A stretch of 64,000 nt of DNA, taken from Pseudomonadota bacterium (GTDB lineage Bacteria; Desulfobacterota; Desulfobulbia; Desulfobulbales; Desulfocapsaceae). Below, piece after piece: positions 26,363 through 35,857 of this stretch. The stretch covers positions 27,629 to 91,628 of the forward strand of contig JAHIUA010000099.1 of assembly GCA_018817385.1 (NCBI GenBank), read 5' to 3'. Position 1 is the first letter of the stretch. Each line of letters begins with the position of its first letter. The position numbers were made by a program, and so were the translations under genes. The notes below the pieces were generated by a model. It was not told the origin of the DNA and ran no database searches. It saw nothing but the letters and a program-made list of their open reading frames with translations.

Positions 26363-27109
26363 TCAGCCGCTTCCCAATTGAGCACTGACACGACCAAAAC
26401 GTCGTTCTCGTCCTTGATATTCCGCAATGGCATCATAAAAGGCCTCCTGACGGAAATCAGGCCACATGGTATCGGTAAAATAAATCTCGGCATAAGAGGC
26501 CTGCCACAAAAGAAAGTTGGACAATCTGGCTTCACCACCCGTACGAATCAAGAGATCTGGTTCAGGCAGACCAGCAGTATAGAGATGAGTAGTGATAAGG
26601 TTTTCGTCTATCTCATCGAGGGACAGTCGCTCAGCCACGACTTCAGCGCTAATATTACGAACTGCCCGGATAATCTCATCCCGCCCGCCATAGCTGAGAG
26701 CAAGATTGAGAATAAGTCCGTCATTTCCTGCAGTCTCTTGCATGGTCTTTTCCAGTACCTCCCGTACGTCACGGGGAAGCTTCTGCGTATTACCAATAGA
26801 AACGAGACGAACCCGATTTTGAACCATTTTTGCCAGTTCTGAGAGCAGATAGCCCTTTAGAAGAGCCATAAGCCCACTCACTTCATCGCTGGGACGTTTC
26901 CAGTTTTCGGAGGAAAAGGCATAGAGGGTCAGGACCTTGATTCCTAATTCACTGGCGCATGAGACTATCTTCTGAACTGATTCGACACCCACCTTATGAC
27001 CATAAAGCCGAGGCCTGTTTTTTTCCTGGGCCCAGCGCCCATTTCCATCCATAATAATTGCTACATGGATGGGTAACCGATCAGGATCTATCAAATTTTG
27101 GTCTAGCAT
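26363..27109 (-). CDS. uppS: Undecaprenyl diphosphate synthase (cis-prenyltransferase)
   Basis: The 248-residue enzyme condenses IPP with farnesyl-PP to make the C55 carrier lipid for peptidoglycan and O-antigen. HVAIIMDGNGRWAQ holds the catalytic Asp, YAFSSENWKRP and LIRTGGEARLSNFLLWQASYAEIYF are the other family motifs, and DFRQEAFYDAI follows. The order frr-uppS-cdsA-dxr-rseP is widely conserved in bacteria. Confidence 0.97.
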   Translation of the reverse strand: MLDQNLIDPDRLPIHVAIIMDGNGRWAQEKNRPRLYGHKVGVESVQKIVSCASELGIKVLTLYAFSSENWKRPSDEVSGLMALLKGYLLSELAKMVQNRVRLVSIGNTQKLPRDVREVLEKTMQETAGNDGLILNLALSYGGRDEIIRAVRNISAEVVAERLSLDEIDENLITTHLYTAGLPEPDLLIRTGGEARLSNFLLWQASYAEIYFTDTMWPDFRQEAFYDAIAEYQGRERRFGRVSAQLGSG

Positions 27110-27165
27110 GGTTGCCGTGGAGGAATTGCTCCTGGTTACTCAGGACAGAAAATGAGTGAATCGTT

Positions 27166-27720
27166 TTAGACTTCCATCATTTCCTTTTCTTTATGAACGG
27201 TAATCTCATCGATTTGTTTGACGTAGATATCCGTCTCTTTTTGCGCTTCGTCCTGCATTTTAAAGAGATCGTCCTCGGAAATTTCTTTGTCCTTCTTCTG
27301 GGCCTTGAGATGATCAATGGCTTCACGTCGACTGTTGCGAATTGTTACCTTGAACTCCTCGGCAACCTTTCTCACCTGTTTCACCAACTCCTTACGACGT
27401 TCCTCAGTCAGCTGAGGGATGGTGAGACGAATGACTTTACCATCATTAGCAGGAGTGAGGCCAAGATTGGATTTCATGATTGCTCTTTCAATGGCAGGAA
27501 CCATTTGCGGATCCCAAGGTTGAATAGCTATCATTCGACTCTCTGGGATAGTCATGGTGGCAACTTGATTCAGAGGCATTGGGCTGCCGTAGGCATCAAC
27601 GGATATTCCATCAAGAAGTGATATAGAAGCTCGTCCAGTTCGTACCTTTGACAGCTCATTTTTAAAAGAGTCGACGCTTTTTTCCATCTTGTCTACCATT
27701 TCTAATATCACTGCACTCAT
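27166..27720 (-). CDS. frr: Ribosome recycling factor
   Basis: The 184-residue product is a complete RRF, which splits post-termination ribosomes with EF-G. KVRTGRASISLLDG, YGSPMPLNQVAT, ESRMIAIQPWD and LTEERRKELVKQVRKVAEEFKV are characteristic. The frame opens at 27756, but ATG 27720 has AGGAG upstream and gives the normal RRF length. Confidence 0.97.
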   Translation of the reverse strand: MSAVILEMVDKMEKSVDSFKNELSKVRTGRASISLLDGISVDAYGSPMPLNQVATMTIPESRMIAIQPWDPQMVPAIERAIMKSNLGLTPANDGKVIRLTIPQLTEERRKELVKQVRKVAEEFKVTIRNSRREAIDHLKAQKKDKEISEDDLFKMQDEAQKETDIYVKQIDEITVHKEKEMMEV

Positions 27721-27790
27721 AAATCTTCTCCTATCCAATTGACACAATTGATACAATCAAGAACACTAACCGAAACTCGCGGTCATGCTC

Positions 27791-28504
27791 CTAACAAGTA
27801 ATAACACTTCCCACAGCTTCGCCATAGACTGCACGGCGAATGTTTCCAGATTTGGTCATATTCAAGACCATAATCGGTTTACCGTCTTCTTTGGCAATGG
27901 CAATACCTGCAGCATCCATAACCCGTAAGCCTTTAGTAAGGACTTCATCATAACTCAAAGTCTCATATTTTACAGCATCCGCATGTTTCACAGGATCCTT
28001 ATCGTAAACACCGTCTACTTTGGTAGCCTTGATAATGATATCTGCGTCGATCTCCAAAGCCCTGAGAACTCCGGCCGAGTCGGTGGTAAAGTAAGGATTC
28101 CCTGTACCAGCTGCAAAAATAACAACCCTTCCCTTCTCAAGATGACGGGTAGCTCGACGACGGATGTAGGGTTCACAAACCAGACGCATGGGAATGGCGG
28201 ACAAGACACGGGTGCCCACCCCAATGCGCTCCAGGGTATCCTGAAGGGCCAGTGAATTAATCACTGTTGCCAGCATTCCCATATTGTCAGCAGTAGTACG
28301 ATCCATTCCCTGGCTGGCCCCCTTGACACCGCGAAAGATATTGCCGGCGCCAATAACAATGCCTACCTGTACCCCAAGAGATACGATCTCCTTAATTTCC
28401 TCTGAAATAGTAGCGAGAACAGTGGTGTTGATGCCATAACTGTCATCACCCATCAGGGCTTCACCACTCAATTTCAACAGTATTCGCTTATATTTCAATT
28501 CCAT
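27791..28504 (-). CDS. pyrH: UMP kinase
   Basis: The 237-residue enzyme phosphorylates UMP to UDP and belongs to the amino-acid-kinase fold. Signatures: [74 protein letters not shown], and VDGVYDKDP. It lies between tsf and frr, a common arrangement. Confidence 0.97.
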   Translation of the reverse strand: MELKYKRILLKLSGEALMGDDSYGINTTVLATISEEIKEIVSLGVQVGIVIGAGNIFRGVKGASQGMDRTTADNMGMLATVINSLALQDTLERIGVGTRVLSAIPMRLVCEPYIRRRATRHLEKGRVVIFAAGTGNPYFTTDSAGVLRALEIDADIIIKATKVDGVYDKDPVKHADAVKYETLSYDEVLTKGLRVMDAAGIAIAKEDGKPIMVLNMTKSGNIRRAVYGEAVGSVITC

Positions 28505-28538
28505 GACCGATCCTTTTCAGAGGGACAAACAAGAGGGT

Positions 28539-28573
28539 GCACATCGAAAAGTTTTCTTCCCTTTCCGATGTGC
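28539..28573 (-). other. Hairpin between tsf and pyrH
   Basis: GCACATCG pairs with CGATGTGC in the 80-bp spacer, extended by AAAG/CTTT-type pairs. No U tract follows, so it may be a processing site or attenuator that lowers pyrH expression relative to tsf. Confidence 0.45.
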
Positions 28574-28584
28574 CACAAGAGAAA

Positions 28585-29178
28585 TCACACACCTACCTGA
28601 AAACGAGAGAAACGCTTAACAGAGATACTTTCTCCCATTTTTCCGATGAGATCAGTGATGAGCTCCTGAATGGTAAGATCGGGATTTTTGACAAACTTCT
28701 GTTCGAGCAGGCAAATCTCGGCCAGAAATTTGTCCATCTTTCCACCAACCATTTTTTCAACAATATTTTCTGGTTTTCCTGAATCCAATGCCTGCTGGAT
28801 ATAGATCTCTTTTTCCCTTGCCACGACATCCTCGGGAACTTCCTCCCTGGTGATGGCAATGGGATTAGAAGCGGCTATGTGCAGTGCCAGATCGCGAGCA
28901 AATTCCTTAAAGACATCAGTCTTTGCCACAAAATCACTTTCACAGGACAGTTCCACCATAGCAGCAATCTTTCCACCTGCATGGATATAACATTCTATGG
29001 TTCCTTCGCTTGTTGCCCGACCTGCTCTTTTTGCGGCCACAGCCAGACCTTTCTGACGCAGTAAATCAACAGCCTTTTCCATATCGCCATCAGTCTCACT
29101 GAGGGCCTTTTTACAATCCATCATTCCTGCGGCGGTCTTATCACGGAGATCCTTGACCATCTGACTCGTAATTTTCAC
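28585..29178 (-). CDS. tsf: Elongation factor Ts
   Basis: The 197-residue factor recycles EF-Tu from GDP to GTP. It has the N-terminal UBA-like domain (MVKDLRDKTAAGMMDCKKALSET), the core contact TDFVA-type sequence CESDFVAKTD, and one dimerisation subdomain; it is the short form of the family (E. coli EF-Ts is 282 residues). The open frame starts at 29274, but GTG 29178 with GGGAG upstream matches the N-terminus of homologues. Confidence 0.95.
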   Translation of the reverse strand: MKITSQMVKDLRDKTAAGMMDCKKALSETDGDMEKAVDLLRQKGLAVAAKRAGRATSEGTIECYIHAGGKIAAMVELSCESDFVAKTDVFKEFARDLALHIAASNPIAITREEVPEDVVAREKEIYIQQALDSGKPENIVEKMVGGKMDKFLAEICLLEQKFVKNPDLTIQELITDLIGKMGESISVKRFSRFQVGV

Positions 29179-29274
29179 AATATTTCTCCCAAATCTCTCT
29201 ATAATATTTCTCCATTCCTTCTTGTCACCAGCATTAACGACAACAATCAGGAAGAGAAGAATTAGATATAACAA

Positions 29275-29293
29275 AGGGGCTTATACAGCCCCT
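29275..29293 (-). terminator. Attenuator-like hairpin between rpsB and tsf
   Basis: On the minus strand AGGGGCT-GTATA-AGCCCCT is followed by the T-rich TTGTTATATC. The stem is strong but the T tract is imperfect, so partial termination is likely. Confidence 0.45.
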
Positions 29294-29345
29294 GATTTAC
29301 TCTACAGCTCAGTTCCTGCCTCCAAGGGGCAAGATCAAAAAATGC

Positions 29346-30131
29346 TTATTCTTTGGCGTCTTCAACACCCTCAGCGCTCATAGCCTGATCAGCACCAGCA
29401 TCACTCATGGCAGCAAGCATTGCCTCATCGGAGGCATCCTCACCATCACGCTGAGCCTGTCCAGCAAGAACTGCCTCTGCTATCTGATTTGTCACCAGGC
29501 GAATGGAGCGAAGGGCATCATCGTTCCCGGGGATAAGGAAATCAATCCCATCAGGATCACAGTTCGTATCGGCAAGAACGACAAGGGGAATATTGAGTTT
29601 GCGGGCCTCAGCGACCCCGATTGTCTCTTTTTTAGGATCAACAACAAAAATGACCGAGGGAAGATTGCGCATGTTCTTGATGCCACCTACATTTCTCTCA
29701 AGTTTGATACGCTCTTTCTCCATAAGAAGAATCTCTTTTTTAGGAAAACGATTGATAGAGCCGTCTTCCTGCATAGATTCTATCGATTTAAGTCGCTCGA
29801 TAGAGTTCTTTATGGTCTGAAAATTGGTCATCATACCACCAAGCCAACGATGGTCGACATAGTGCATCCCGCAACGTTTCGCCTCATCTTTGATGATGGC
29901 TTGAGCCTGCCGTTTGGTGCCCACGAAGAGCATATTTCCACCCTTTGCCACTGCACTGGAGACAAAATCACAGGCGGCATCAAACATGCGCTTACTCTTA
30001 TCAAGATTGATGATATAAATACCATTACGCGGCCCATAAATATAGGGTTTCATTTTCGGATTCCAACGACGGGTCTGGTGGCCAAAATGAAGACCAGCTT
30101 GAAGCATTTCTTTTACACTTGCATTTGACAT
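29346..30131 (-). CDS. rpsB: 30S ribosomal protein S2
   Basis: The 261-residue protein has the S2 signatures [24 protein letters not shown] sequence at the N-terminus ([19 protein letters not shown]), [26 protein letters not shown] and the later [28 protein letters not shown]. About 35 residues of acidic, Ala-rich tail extend past the core. Confidence 0.97.
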   Translation of the reverse strand: MSNASVKEMLQAGLHFGHQTRRWNPKMKPYIYGPRNGIYIINLDKSKRMFDAACDFVSSAVAKGGNMLFVGTKRQAQAIIKDEAKRCGMHYVDHRWLGGMMTNFQTIKNSIERLKSIESMQEDGSINRFPKKEILLMEKERIKLERNVGGIKNMRNLPSVIFVVDPKKETIGVAEARKLNIPLVVLADTNCDPDGIDFLIPGNDDALRSIRLVTNQIAEAVLAGQAQRDGEDASDEAMLAAMSDAGADQAMSAEGVEDAKE

Positions 30132-30171
30132 ACTTTTTTCCTTTTCCGGTTAAGCCTCCATCCCTCCTTCA

Positions 30172-30204
30172 TCATTGTCATCTTGAGACAAGATGCTCAA
30201 TGAC
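30172..30204 (-). promoter_or_regulatory. rpsB leader hairpin
   Basis: A near-perfect stem, TCATTG/CAATGA outside and CATCTTG/CAAGATG inside, lies 40 bases before the rpsB start. It could be the S2-responsive leader known in other bacteria, or an mRNA-stability element. Confidence 0.4.
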
Positions 30205-30289
30205 ACCAGAATGCGGGGGATGTGTGTATTTTGTTCTGCCCTGCCCATTGCAGAGAAAAACGACTCCTTCAAAAAATCATAAACAAAAC

Positions 30290-30318
30290 AGATTACCATG
30301 CCGTGAAAATTCGTGCAA
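30290..30318 (-). promoter_or_regulatory. Candidate rpsB promoter
   Basis: TTGCAC (30313-30318) and TAATCT (30290-30295) with a 17-base spacer on the minus strand, about 160 bp before rpsB. Confidence 0.4.
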
Positions 30319-30535
30319 CTTTTCACGGTTCCAAAATGTCAAATAGACCATTTTCGCTTGGTCCAGTTCTAAGACACTCCCCTCTCTGATTTGGAGAAGA
30401 AGACGAGTAACGACCCATAAAAACAGCAACAGGATAGGCATGGGAACGAACAGGGAGTGGAGACGCTTCACACACAGCAACTATACACTCCCCTCGCAGC
30501 ATCGAAAAAAGACAAGATGGGTTTCCAACGCTCCC

Positions 30536-31303
30536 TTAACTGGCAATCAACGAGGAGGGGGCCCCTAAAAAATATTTAAGCCACTCAAAGGCAAATTTTA
30601 ACAGTTCTACATCCGATTCTTTTATTCGCCGTTTTTGATCGCGAGAGAGTCTAAATCGATCAAGCAGGGAATGTTTAGCCACCATGAGACGAAAATTATC
30701 GATGTCATAACAAGCAGTAAATGCTATCTGCTGCTTAGGTCCCCCGCTCCCCTCACCAGCCCATGGATTTCCGGAAAAAACAGTATCAACCTCAGCCCAG
30801 AGATCGTCCATAAGATTATAATCGTCTAACCTCTGGTCCCTAATCCATTTTTTGACCGTAAAGGTCTTTTTTTCGTGATGGCCAAGGCAATAGGCATGGT
30901 CGGTCATAAAATAAAAATCAGTACTGGCCCCTTTTTCAGGCGATCGATCTACTGCACGTTCTAAAGGATAGGTTCTGCAGGAAGAAGGACGGTCAGCATA
31001 GACGCCACATCCTTCTTCCTTCAAAAATGGACAGGCCTTGGTCTCATCAGCAGCCAAGCGAAGCATTACAGAAGGAAAATAGGAATGGGACACCCCTTTT
31101 ACTAAGTGAGTATACTGTTCCATAAATTGCTGTGAGGAAATCTGTAAACGTTGCTTGAGACGAATCACATCGTAGGGATAAAGAAACATATCCACATTCC
31201 TGCAGCAAGTCATATAACAGCCAACACCAGGATGACAGTGAAATGGGAATTCGTCTTTGCCCAGTGGTTCCATTCCTAAAGGAAAGTCTTTTGTAGTTTT
31301 CAT
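30536..31303 (-). CDS. YkgJ-family cysteine cluster protein
   Basis: The 255-residue protein has the CxxxxCC plus CPFL...CGVYADRPSSCRTYP pattern of the YkgJ/FliB-type Cys-cluster family, here GVGCYMTCCRN near residue 30 and KACPFLKEEGCGVYADRPSSCRTYPLE near residue 100. The cysteines probably bind zinc or an iron-sulfur cluster; function is unknown. The frame opens at a TTG (31327), but ATG 31303 is preferred. It lies alone between the alpha-operon terminator and the rpsB unit. Confidence 0.85.
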   Translation of the reverse strand: MKTTKDFPLGMEPLGKDEFPFHCHPGVGCYMTCCRNVDMFLYPYDVIRLKQRLQISSQQFMEQYTHLVKGVSHSYFPSVMLRLAADETKACPFLKEEGCGVYADRPSSCRTYPLERAVDRSPEKGASTDFYFMTDHAYCLGHHEKKTFTVKKWIRDQRLDDYNLMDDLWAEVDTVFSGNPWAGEGSGGPKQQIAFTACYDIDNFRLMVAKHSLLDRFRLSRDQKRRIKESDVELLKFAFEWLKYFLGAPSSLIAS

Positions 31304-31445
31304 GAGAGTGTGATCATTTGAAATCAAGGAGTAACATGAATAGCAGGCAATCTGGTAACGTCGCTTAATCGACCACCTGAGTTACAGTTCACTTCCAAAG
31401 CAAGCGATTGGTACCGTCTTTTGGCAGGTACAACAACAGCAGGAC

Positions 31446-31491
31446 AAAAAAATAAAAAAAAAGCTGATATGAAAAAGTTTCATATCAGCTT
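31446..31491 (-). terminator. Strong terminator of the alpha operon
   Basis: On the minus strand AAGCTGATATGAAA and TTTCATATCAGCTT form a 14-bp perfect stem with a three-base loop, followed by a T tract of 15 bases with a single A. It lies 25 bp past rplQ and ends the long ribosomal transcript. Confidence 0.96.
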
Positions 31492-31516
31492 AGCCCAACT
31501 GCATAGTGGAAAAAGG

Positions 31517-31903
31517 TTAACTATCGCTCTCTTCAATTGCTGCTTCACTATAACTTACCAATTCAAGGATAGCCATAGCTGCGCAATCTCCACGACGATT
31601 ACCTGTCTGGATAATTCTGGTATACCCACCGTTTCTATCGATAAATTGTTCTTGAATCTCTCCAAAGAGCTTAGCAACCACATCCCTACTTCTGATGAAG
31701 CTTAAGGCCTGTCGCTTAGCATGAAGGTCACCACGTTTGGCCAGTGTAATCATCTTGTCCGCAACCTTACGAACTTCTTTGGCCTTGGGTGTTGTGGTGA
31801 CGATACGCTCATGTTCGAACAGTGACGTGACCATATTACGTACCATGGCTTCTCTGTGTGAACTGGTGCGACCAAGTCTTCTACCGGTTTTTTTATGTCT
31901 CAT
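31517..31903 (-). CDS. rplQ: 50S ribosomal protein L17
   Basis: This 128-residue protein starts [20 protein letters not shown], the unmistakable L17 N-terminus, and continues with [21 protein letters not shown] and NRGGY-type [10 protein letters not shown] ([19 protein letters not shown]). It is the last gene of the alpha operon, after rpoA. Confidence 0.97.
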   Translation of the reverse strand: MRHKKTGRRLGRTSSHREAMVRNMVTSLFEHERIVTTTPKAKEVRKVADKMITLAKRGDLHAKRQALSFIRSRDVVAKLFGEIQEQFIDRNGGYTRIIQTGNRRGDCAAMAILELVSYSEAAIEESDS

Positions 31904-31967
31904 TATTCTATCCTCAACTCAACTTTAAGCAATACTATAAGTTGAAATGTTGTTAGCAGCGTTCTCT

Positions 31968-33014
31968 TTACAGTTCCTTATCTTCCTCGGTATCTACTAC
32001 TTCCGGTGGAACCCAGTTTTCAAACTTCATCCCCAGACTTAAGTCCATTTCGGAGAGAAGTGTTTTAATTTCATTCAATGATTTACGACCGAAGTTCTTG
32101 GTCTTCAACATTTCCTGATCTGTTTTCTGTGCCAACTCACCAATAAAATTAATGTCAGCATTCTTTAAACAATTCGCAGACCGAACAGAAAGTTCAAGAT
32201 CTTCTACAGGCTTATCAAGGAAGGGATTTAATGGATCCTCCCTGCCTGAAGATTCGTCTACAGTCTCGGGTTCTGCCCTTTCCTCATCGAAGTTGATAAA
32301 TATGGTCAGCTGAGATTTAAGTATTTTTGCAGCATAGGCTAATGCATTTTCAGCTTTGATACTTCCATCGGTTTCAATTTCAATGGTTAATTTGTCATAA
32401 TCTGTCTGCTGGCCAACACGGGCCTGGGAAACGCTATATTCGATCTGACGAATCGGCGTAAATATGGCATCAATGGGAATCTGACCAATAGTCAGATTCT
32501 CTTTCGACTGTTTTTCTGCCGGTTGATACCCCTTTCCCCACTCGACCGTTAACTCAGCATGAAATTCTGTATCACCTGTGAGGGTACAAATAAGCTGATC
32601 ACCATTCATCACCTCAACAGTTGTATTTCCTGCGATATCAGATGCAGTAACTCTACCAGGACCTTTTTTATTGATGGTAACGGTCTCGGATTTATCAGAA
32701 TTGAGTTTTAATCGAACCTGTTTGAGATTCAATATGATCTCACTGACGTCTTCTTTCACATCTTGCATAGAGGTGAATTCATGCAAGGCGCCTTCAATTT
32801 TAACTGTAGTGATGGCTGCTCCCTGTATAGAGGAGAGCAGAATCCTTCTTAATGAATTCCCTATAGTGGCAGCAAACCCTCTTTCTAGTGGGTGACAGAC
32901 GAACTTACCAAACGTATTAGTATGCCTCGCCTTATCCACCTCAAGCTTTCCGGGTTGAATAAGCTCGTGCCAGTTGCGATAAATAGGGAGATTCTCTTCA
33001 GCAATTTGAGTCAT
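31968..33014 (-). CDS. rpoA: RNA polymerase alpha subunit
   Basis: The 348-residue subunit has the assembly domain (FVCHPLERGFAATIGNSLRRILLSS, the signature contacting beta) and a C-terminal domain (about residues 260-330) that binds UP elements and activators: LELSVRSANCLKNADINFIGELAQKTDQEML followed by NFGRKSLNEIKTLL. An acidic linker separates them. Co-transcribed with rpsD and rplQ. Confidence 0.97.
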   Translation of the reverse strand: MTQIAEENLPIYRNWHELIQPGKLEVDKARHTNTFGKFVCHPLERGFAATIGNSLRRILLSSIQGAAITTVKIEGALHEFTSMQDVKEDVSEIILNLKQVRLKLNSDKSETVTINKKGPGRVTASDIAGNTTVEVMNGDQLICTLTGDTEFHAELTVEWGKGYQPAEKQSKENLTIGQIPIDAIFTPIRQIEYSVSQARVGQQTDYDKLTIEIETDGSIKAENALAYAAKILKSQLTIFINFDEERAEPETVDESSGREDPLNPFLDKPVEDLELSVRSANCLKNADINFIGELAQKTDQEMLKTKNFGRKSLNEIKTLLSEMDLSLGMKFENWVPPEVVDTEEDKEL

Positions 33015-33075
33015 GAGTTTCCTACTTTCTAAAGTTGCAATACGTATATCACGGCAATGGTGTAGAGCTCACAGA

Positions 33076-33705
33076 CTATTTAGAATACAACTCAACAATG
33101 AGTTGCTCCTGAATAGGCATAGTAATTTCATCACGATTAGGCAGGGTTTTAACCGTAGCGCTAAACGCATCCTTATTCAGCTCAAGCCAAGCCGGAACTC
33201 CCCGCCTGTCGATAGCCTCAAGACTTTCAACAATGTGGCTGTTCGTACGGCTTTTTTCCTTTATAGTGATAGTATCGTTTACATCGACAATAAAAGAGGG
33301 AACGTTTACTTTTGCACCATTAACGAGAATGTGTTTGTGGCGAACGAGTTGTCTGGCATGATTTCTTGATGAGGCAAAACCAAGACGAAAAATAGTATTA
33401 TCAAGCCTGCGCTCAAGTAAGATAAGCAAATTTTCGCCTGTTACACCTTTCTGCAAATCAGCCTTGTGAAAATACCTGCGGAACTGTCCTTCGAGCATTC
33501 CGTACATACTTTTCACTTTCTGTTTTTCCCGTAACTGGACTGCGTAGTCAGACACCTTCTTAAAACGTGACTGTCCATGCTGGCCCGGACCAAACGCTCT
33601 TCTTTCAAATGAACATTTATCTGAATAACACCGATCTCCTTTGAGATACAGCTTCAGGTTTTCTCGTCTGCAACGACGGCAGGCGGCGCCTATATTTCTA
33701 GCCAC
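33076..33705 (-). CDS. rpsD: 30S ribosomal protein S4
   Basis: The 209-residue protein has the zinc-type N-terminus with CRRCRREN and [11 protein letters not shown] (a CxxC-like set that would bind zinc), FGPGQHG, then the S4 RNA-binding domain [31 protein letters not shown]. The start is GTG 33705 with GGAGA upstream. S4 starts 30S assembly and often represses its own operon. Confidence 0.96.
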   Translation of the reverse strand: MARNIGAACRRCRRENLKLYLKGDRCYSDKCSFERRAFGPGQHGQSRFKKVSDYAVQLREKQKVKSMYGMLEGQFRRYFHKADLQKGVTGENLLILLERRLDNTIFRLGFASSRNHARQLVRHKHILVNGAKVNVPSFIVDVNDTITIKEKSRTNSHIVESLEAIDRRGVPAWLELNKDAFSATVKTLPNRDEITMPIQEQLIVELYSK

Positions 33706-33757
33706 TTCATTCTCCGATTATTATATTGTAAAGATAAAGAATTTCAAACGGGACAGA

Positions 33758-34156
33758 TCAAACCCGACGACGTTTCGGCGGTTTACATCCGTTGTGAGGA
33801 ATAGGTGTGACATCGATGATCTTCGTCACATCAAGTCCTGTGGTAATCAGAGCCCGCAATGCTGCCTCACGACCTGGTCCTGGTCCCTTTACGCGAACTT
33901 CTACCTTCCGCATGCCTTGATCAGTTGCTTTCTGAACAGCTTCACTCGTAGCATTTTGTGCAGCGAAGGGAGTACTCTTACGTGAACCCTTAAAACCAAG
34001 AACACCTGAAGAACACCAGGAAATTACATTACCCTGTTTATCTGAAATCGTTACAATTGTATTATTAAAAGTCGAATAGATATAGACTATCCCTTCTGGG
34101 ATATTCTTTTTGACTCTTTTCTTAGTTCGTGCTCCGGCACGTTTTGCTCCAGCCAT
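33758..34156 (-). CDS. rpsK: 30S ribosomal protein S11
   Basis: The 132-residue protein shows [56 protein letters not shown] and the C-terminal [18 protein letters not shown], all typical of S11. It lies between rpsM and rpsD. Confidence 0.97.
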   Translation of the reverse strand: MAGAKRAGARTKKRVKKNIPEGIVYIYSTFNNTIVTISDKQGNVISWCSSGVLGFKGSRKSTPFAAQNATSEAVQKATDQGMRKVEVRVKGPGPGREAALRALITTGLDVTKIIDVTPIPHNGCKPPKRRRV

Positions 34157-34178
34157 TCTTTACACCTGTTTAGAAATA

Positions 34179-34547
34179 TTAGTTACGGCGGGCAGCAGCT
34201 CCGCGACGGGGCCCTTTTCTGGTCCTGGCGTTTGTTTTGGTCTTCTGACCTCGACAGGGAAGGCCCATCCGATGTCTACGACCACGATAACAGCCCAAAT
34301 CTGTAAGCCGTTTTATATCCATTGAGACTTCGCGCCGCCTGTCACCTTCTACAACGTATTCAGCTTCAATAACCTTTCTGATACGGTTAATATCATCAGC
34401 ATCAAGATCATCACTGCTCATTGTATATGGCAAATCAACCGAGTCCAGGATTCGCCTTGCAGAGGTGAGTCCAATTCCATGGATATAGGTCAACGCCCTC
34501 TCCATGTGTTTGTTTTTAGGAAGATCTACTCCTGCTATACGTGCCAA
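34179..34547 (-). CDS. rpsM: 30S ribosomal protein S13
   Basis: This 122-residue protein starts [26 protein letters not shown] and ends in the basic tail [22 protein letters not shown]. The start codon is TTG 34547, supported by AAGGAG seven bases upstream. It sits in the head of the 30S subunit, contacting the P-site tRNA. Confidence 0.96.
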   Translation of the reverse strand: MARIAGVDLPKNKHMERALTYIHGIGLTSARRILDSVDLPYTMSSDDLDADDINRIRKVIEAEYVVEGDRRREVSMDIKRLTDLGCYRGRRHRMGLPCRGQKTKTNARTRKGPRRGAAARRN

Positions 34548-34609
34548 ATTCTTACTCCTTAAAAAAAAGACAGTGAGATATACTAAAACCTGTCATCCAA
34601 AATGATCAA

Positions 34610-34723
34610 TTAGCCCTGCCGCTGCTTATGTTTTTTAACCTTACAGCTGACCCGAACGACGCCTTTACGCTTAAATACTTTGCAATCACTACACATTTTT
34701 TTAACAGATGACCTGACTTTCAT
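34610..34723 (-). CDS. rpmJ: 50S ribosomal protein L36 (zinc type)
   Basis: A 37-residue protein reads [20 protein letters not shown] at its N-terminus and has CxxC, a third Cys 12 residues later and a His after four more (SCKVKKH), the zinc-binding C+ form of L36. It lies between infA (12 bp) and rpsM. Confidence 0.97.
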   Translation of the reverse strand: MKVRSSVKKMCSDCKVFKRKGVVRVSCKVKKHKQRQG

Positions 34724-34735
34724 TTATATACTCTC

Positions 34736-34972
34736 TTATTTTTTCTTTTTACTGTTTTTCGCTCGAAAGGTAACTCTGCCCCTGCTTAAGTCATAGGGAG
34801 AGAGCTCAATTGTTACTCGGTCACCGGGTAAAATTTTAATAAAATGCATGCGCATTTTACCGGATATGTGAGCGAGTACCTTATGCCCATTATCTAACTC
34901 AACGCGAAACATAGCATTGGGCAGCGGTTCGATAATAGTTCCTTCAACTTCAATGGCCTCTTCTTTTGCCAT
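34736..34972 (-). CDS. infA: Translation initiation factor IF-1
   Basis: The 78-residue OB-fold protein has [52 protein letters not shown] and RGRVTFRAK, the standard IF-1 sequence, with a short extra Lys-rich tail. It blocks the A site during initiation. Confidence 0.97.
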   Translation of the reverse strand: MAKEEAIEVEGTIIEPLPNAMFRVELDNGHKVLAHISGKMRMHFIKILPGDRVTIELSPYDLSRGRVTFRAKNSKKKK

Positions 34973-35054
34973 AATTACTCCTGGATCGCAGACTGTCAGA
35001 TCGAAAAAGAGACTATAATAATATAAGTACTCGAAAAAGAGAAGTACTATTTCA

Positions 35055-35855
35055 CTATGGTCTCAAAAATTTATCTCGTGAACTAAGAACTAATGGACCT
35101 TCTGCCGTTACCGCTACTGAATGCTCAAAGTGAGCAGATGGTTTTTTATCTGCGGTTATAACTGTCCAGCCATCTCGAAGAACCTTCACCTTATGCGTTC
35201 CTATGTTCACCATAGGTTCAATGGCAAGGACCATCCCTTCGATCAATCGCGGAGACTGACCACACTGAATATAATTCGGGATTTCCGGCCCTTCATGAAG
35301 CGAACTCCCTATCCCATGACCGACAAACTGTCGAACAACTGAATAACCTTTTTTTTCGACGTGGTCCTGTACTGCCTTAGAGATATCAGAAATTCTATTA
35401 CCAATCACAACCTGTTGAATGGCAAGGTCAAGCGATTCCTCTGTTGCATGGAGTAGATCATACTTTTCTTTACTGATGATCCCGACTGGTATAGTGACGG
35501 CAGAGTCACCATAAAAACCTTTATAGCAGACTCCGAAATCTACAGAAAGGATATCACCTTTCTTCAGTTTTCTTTTCCTCGTAGGTATTCCATGCACGAC
35601 CTCTTCATTCAATGACACACAGAGGCTCGCTGGAAATCCATGATAGCCTTTAAATGCAGGTGTTGAGTTCCTCTTCCTGCAAAGATCCTCTGCCATCCTG
35701 TCGAGTTCAAAGGTTGTTATTCCCGGCTCTACAACATCAAGCAACATACTAAGGGTTTCGGCAACAATCTGATTGGCGTCCTGCATGAGTTTGATTTCAT
35801 CAGGAGTTTTTATCAATATAGGCTTGCCTTCCTGCCTTCCGTCAGAACAACTCAC
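35055..35855 (-). CDS. map: Methionine aminopeptidase, type I
   Basis: The 266-residue enzyme removes N-terminal Met. The five metal ligands are seen in [19 protein letters not shown] (two Asp), [14 protein letters not shown] (His), LAIEPMV (Glu) and HFEHSVAVT (Glu). It begins at GTG 35855, two bases after the secY stop. The adenylate kinase gene often found between secY and map is absent here. Confidence 0.95.
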   Translation of the reverse strand: MSCSDGRQEGKPILIKTPDEIKLMQDANQIVAETLSMLLDVVEPGITTFELDRMAEDLCRKRNSTPAFKGYHGFPASLCVSLNEEVVHGIPTRKRKLKKGDILSVDFGVCYKGFYGDSAVTIPVGIISKEKYDLLHATEESLDLAIQQVVIGNRISDISKAVQDHVEKKGYSVVRQFVGHGIGSSLHEGPEIPNYIQCGQSPRLIEGMVLAIEPMVNIGTHKVKVLRDGWTVITADKKPSAHFEHSVAVTAEGPLVLSSRDKFLRP

Positions 35856-35857
35856 AT

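Larger units (their letters stand above)
30132..30535. other. rpsB upstream region
   Basis: This 404-bp gap between the YkgJ-type gene and rpsB contains the candidate promoter and leader hairpin listed separately. A 67-residue minus-strand frame (30277-30480) crosses it but has no features of a real protein. Confidence 0.45.

Noticed and set aside
30277..30480. 67-residue frame upstream of rpsB
   Set aside because: It spans the candidate rpsB promoter, has no good ribosome binding site and no protein features.
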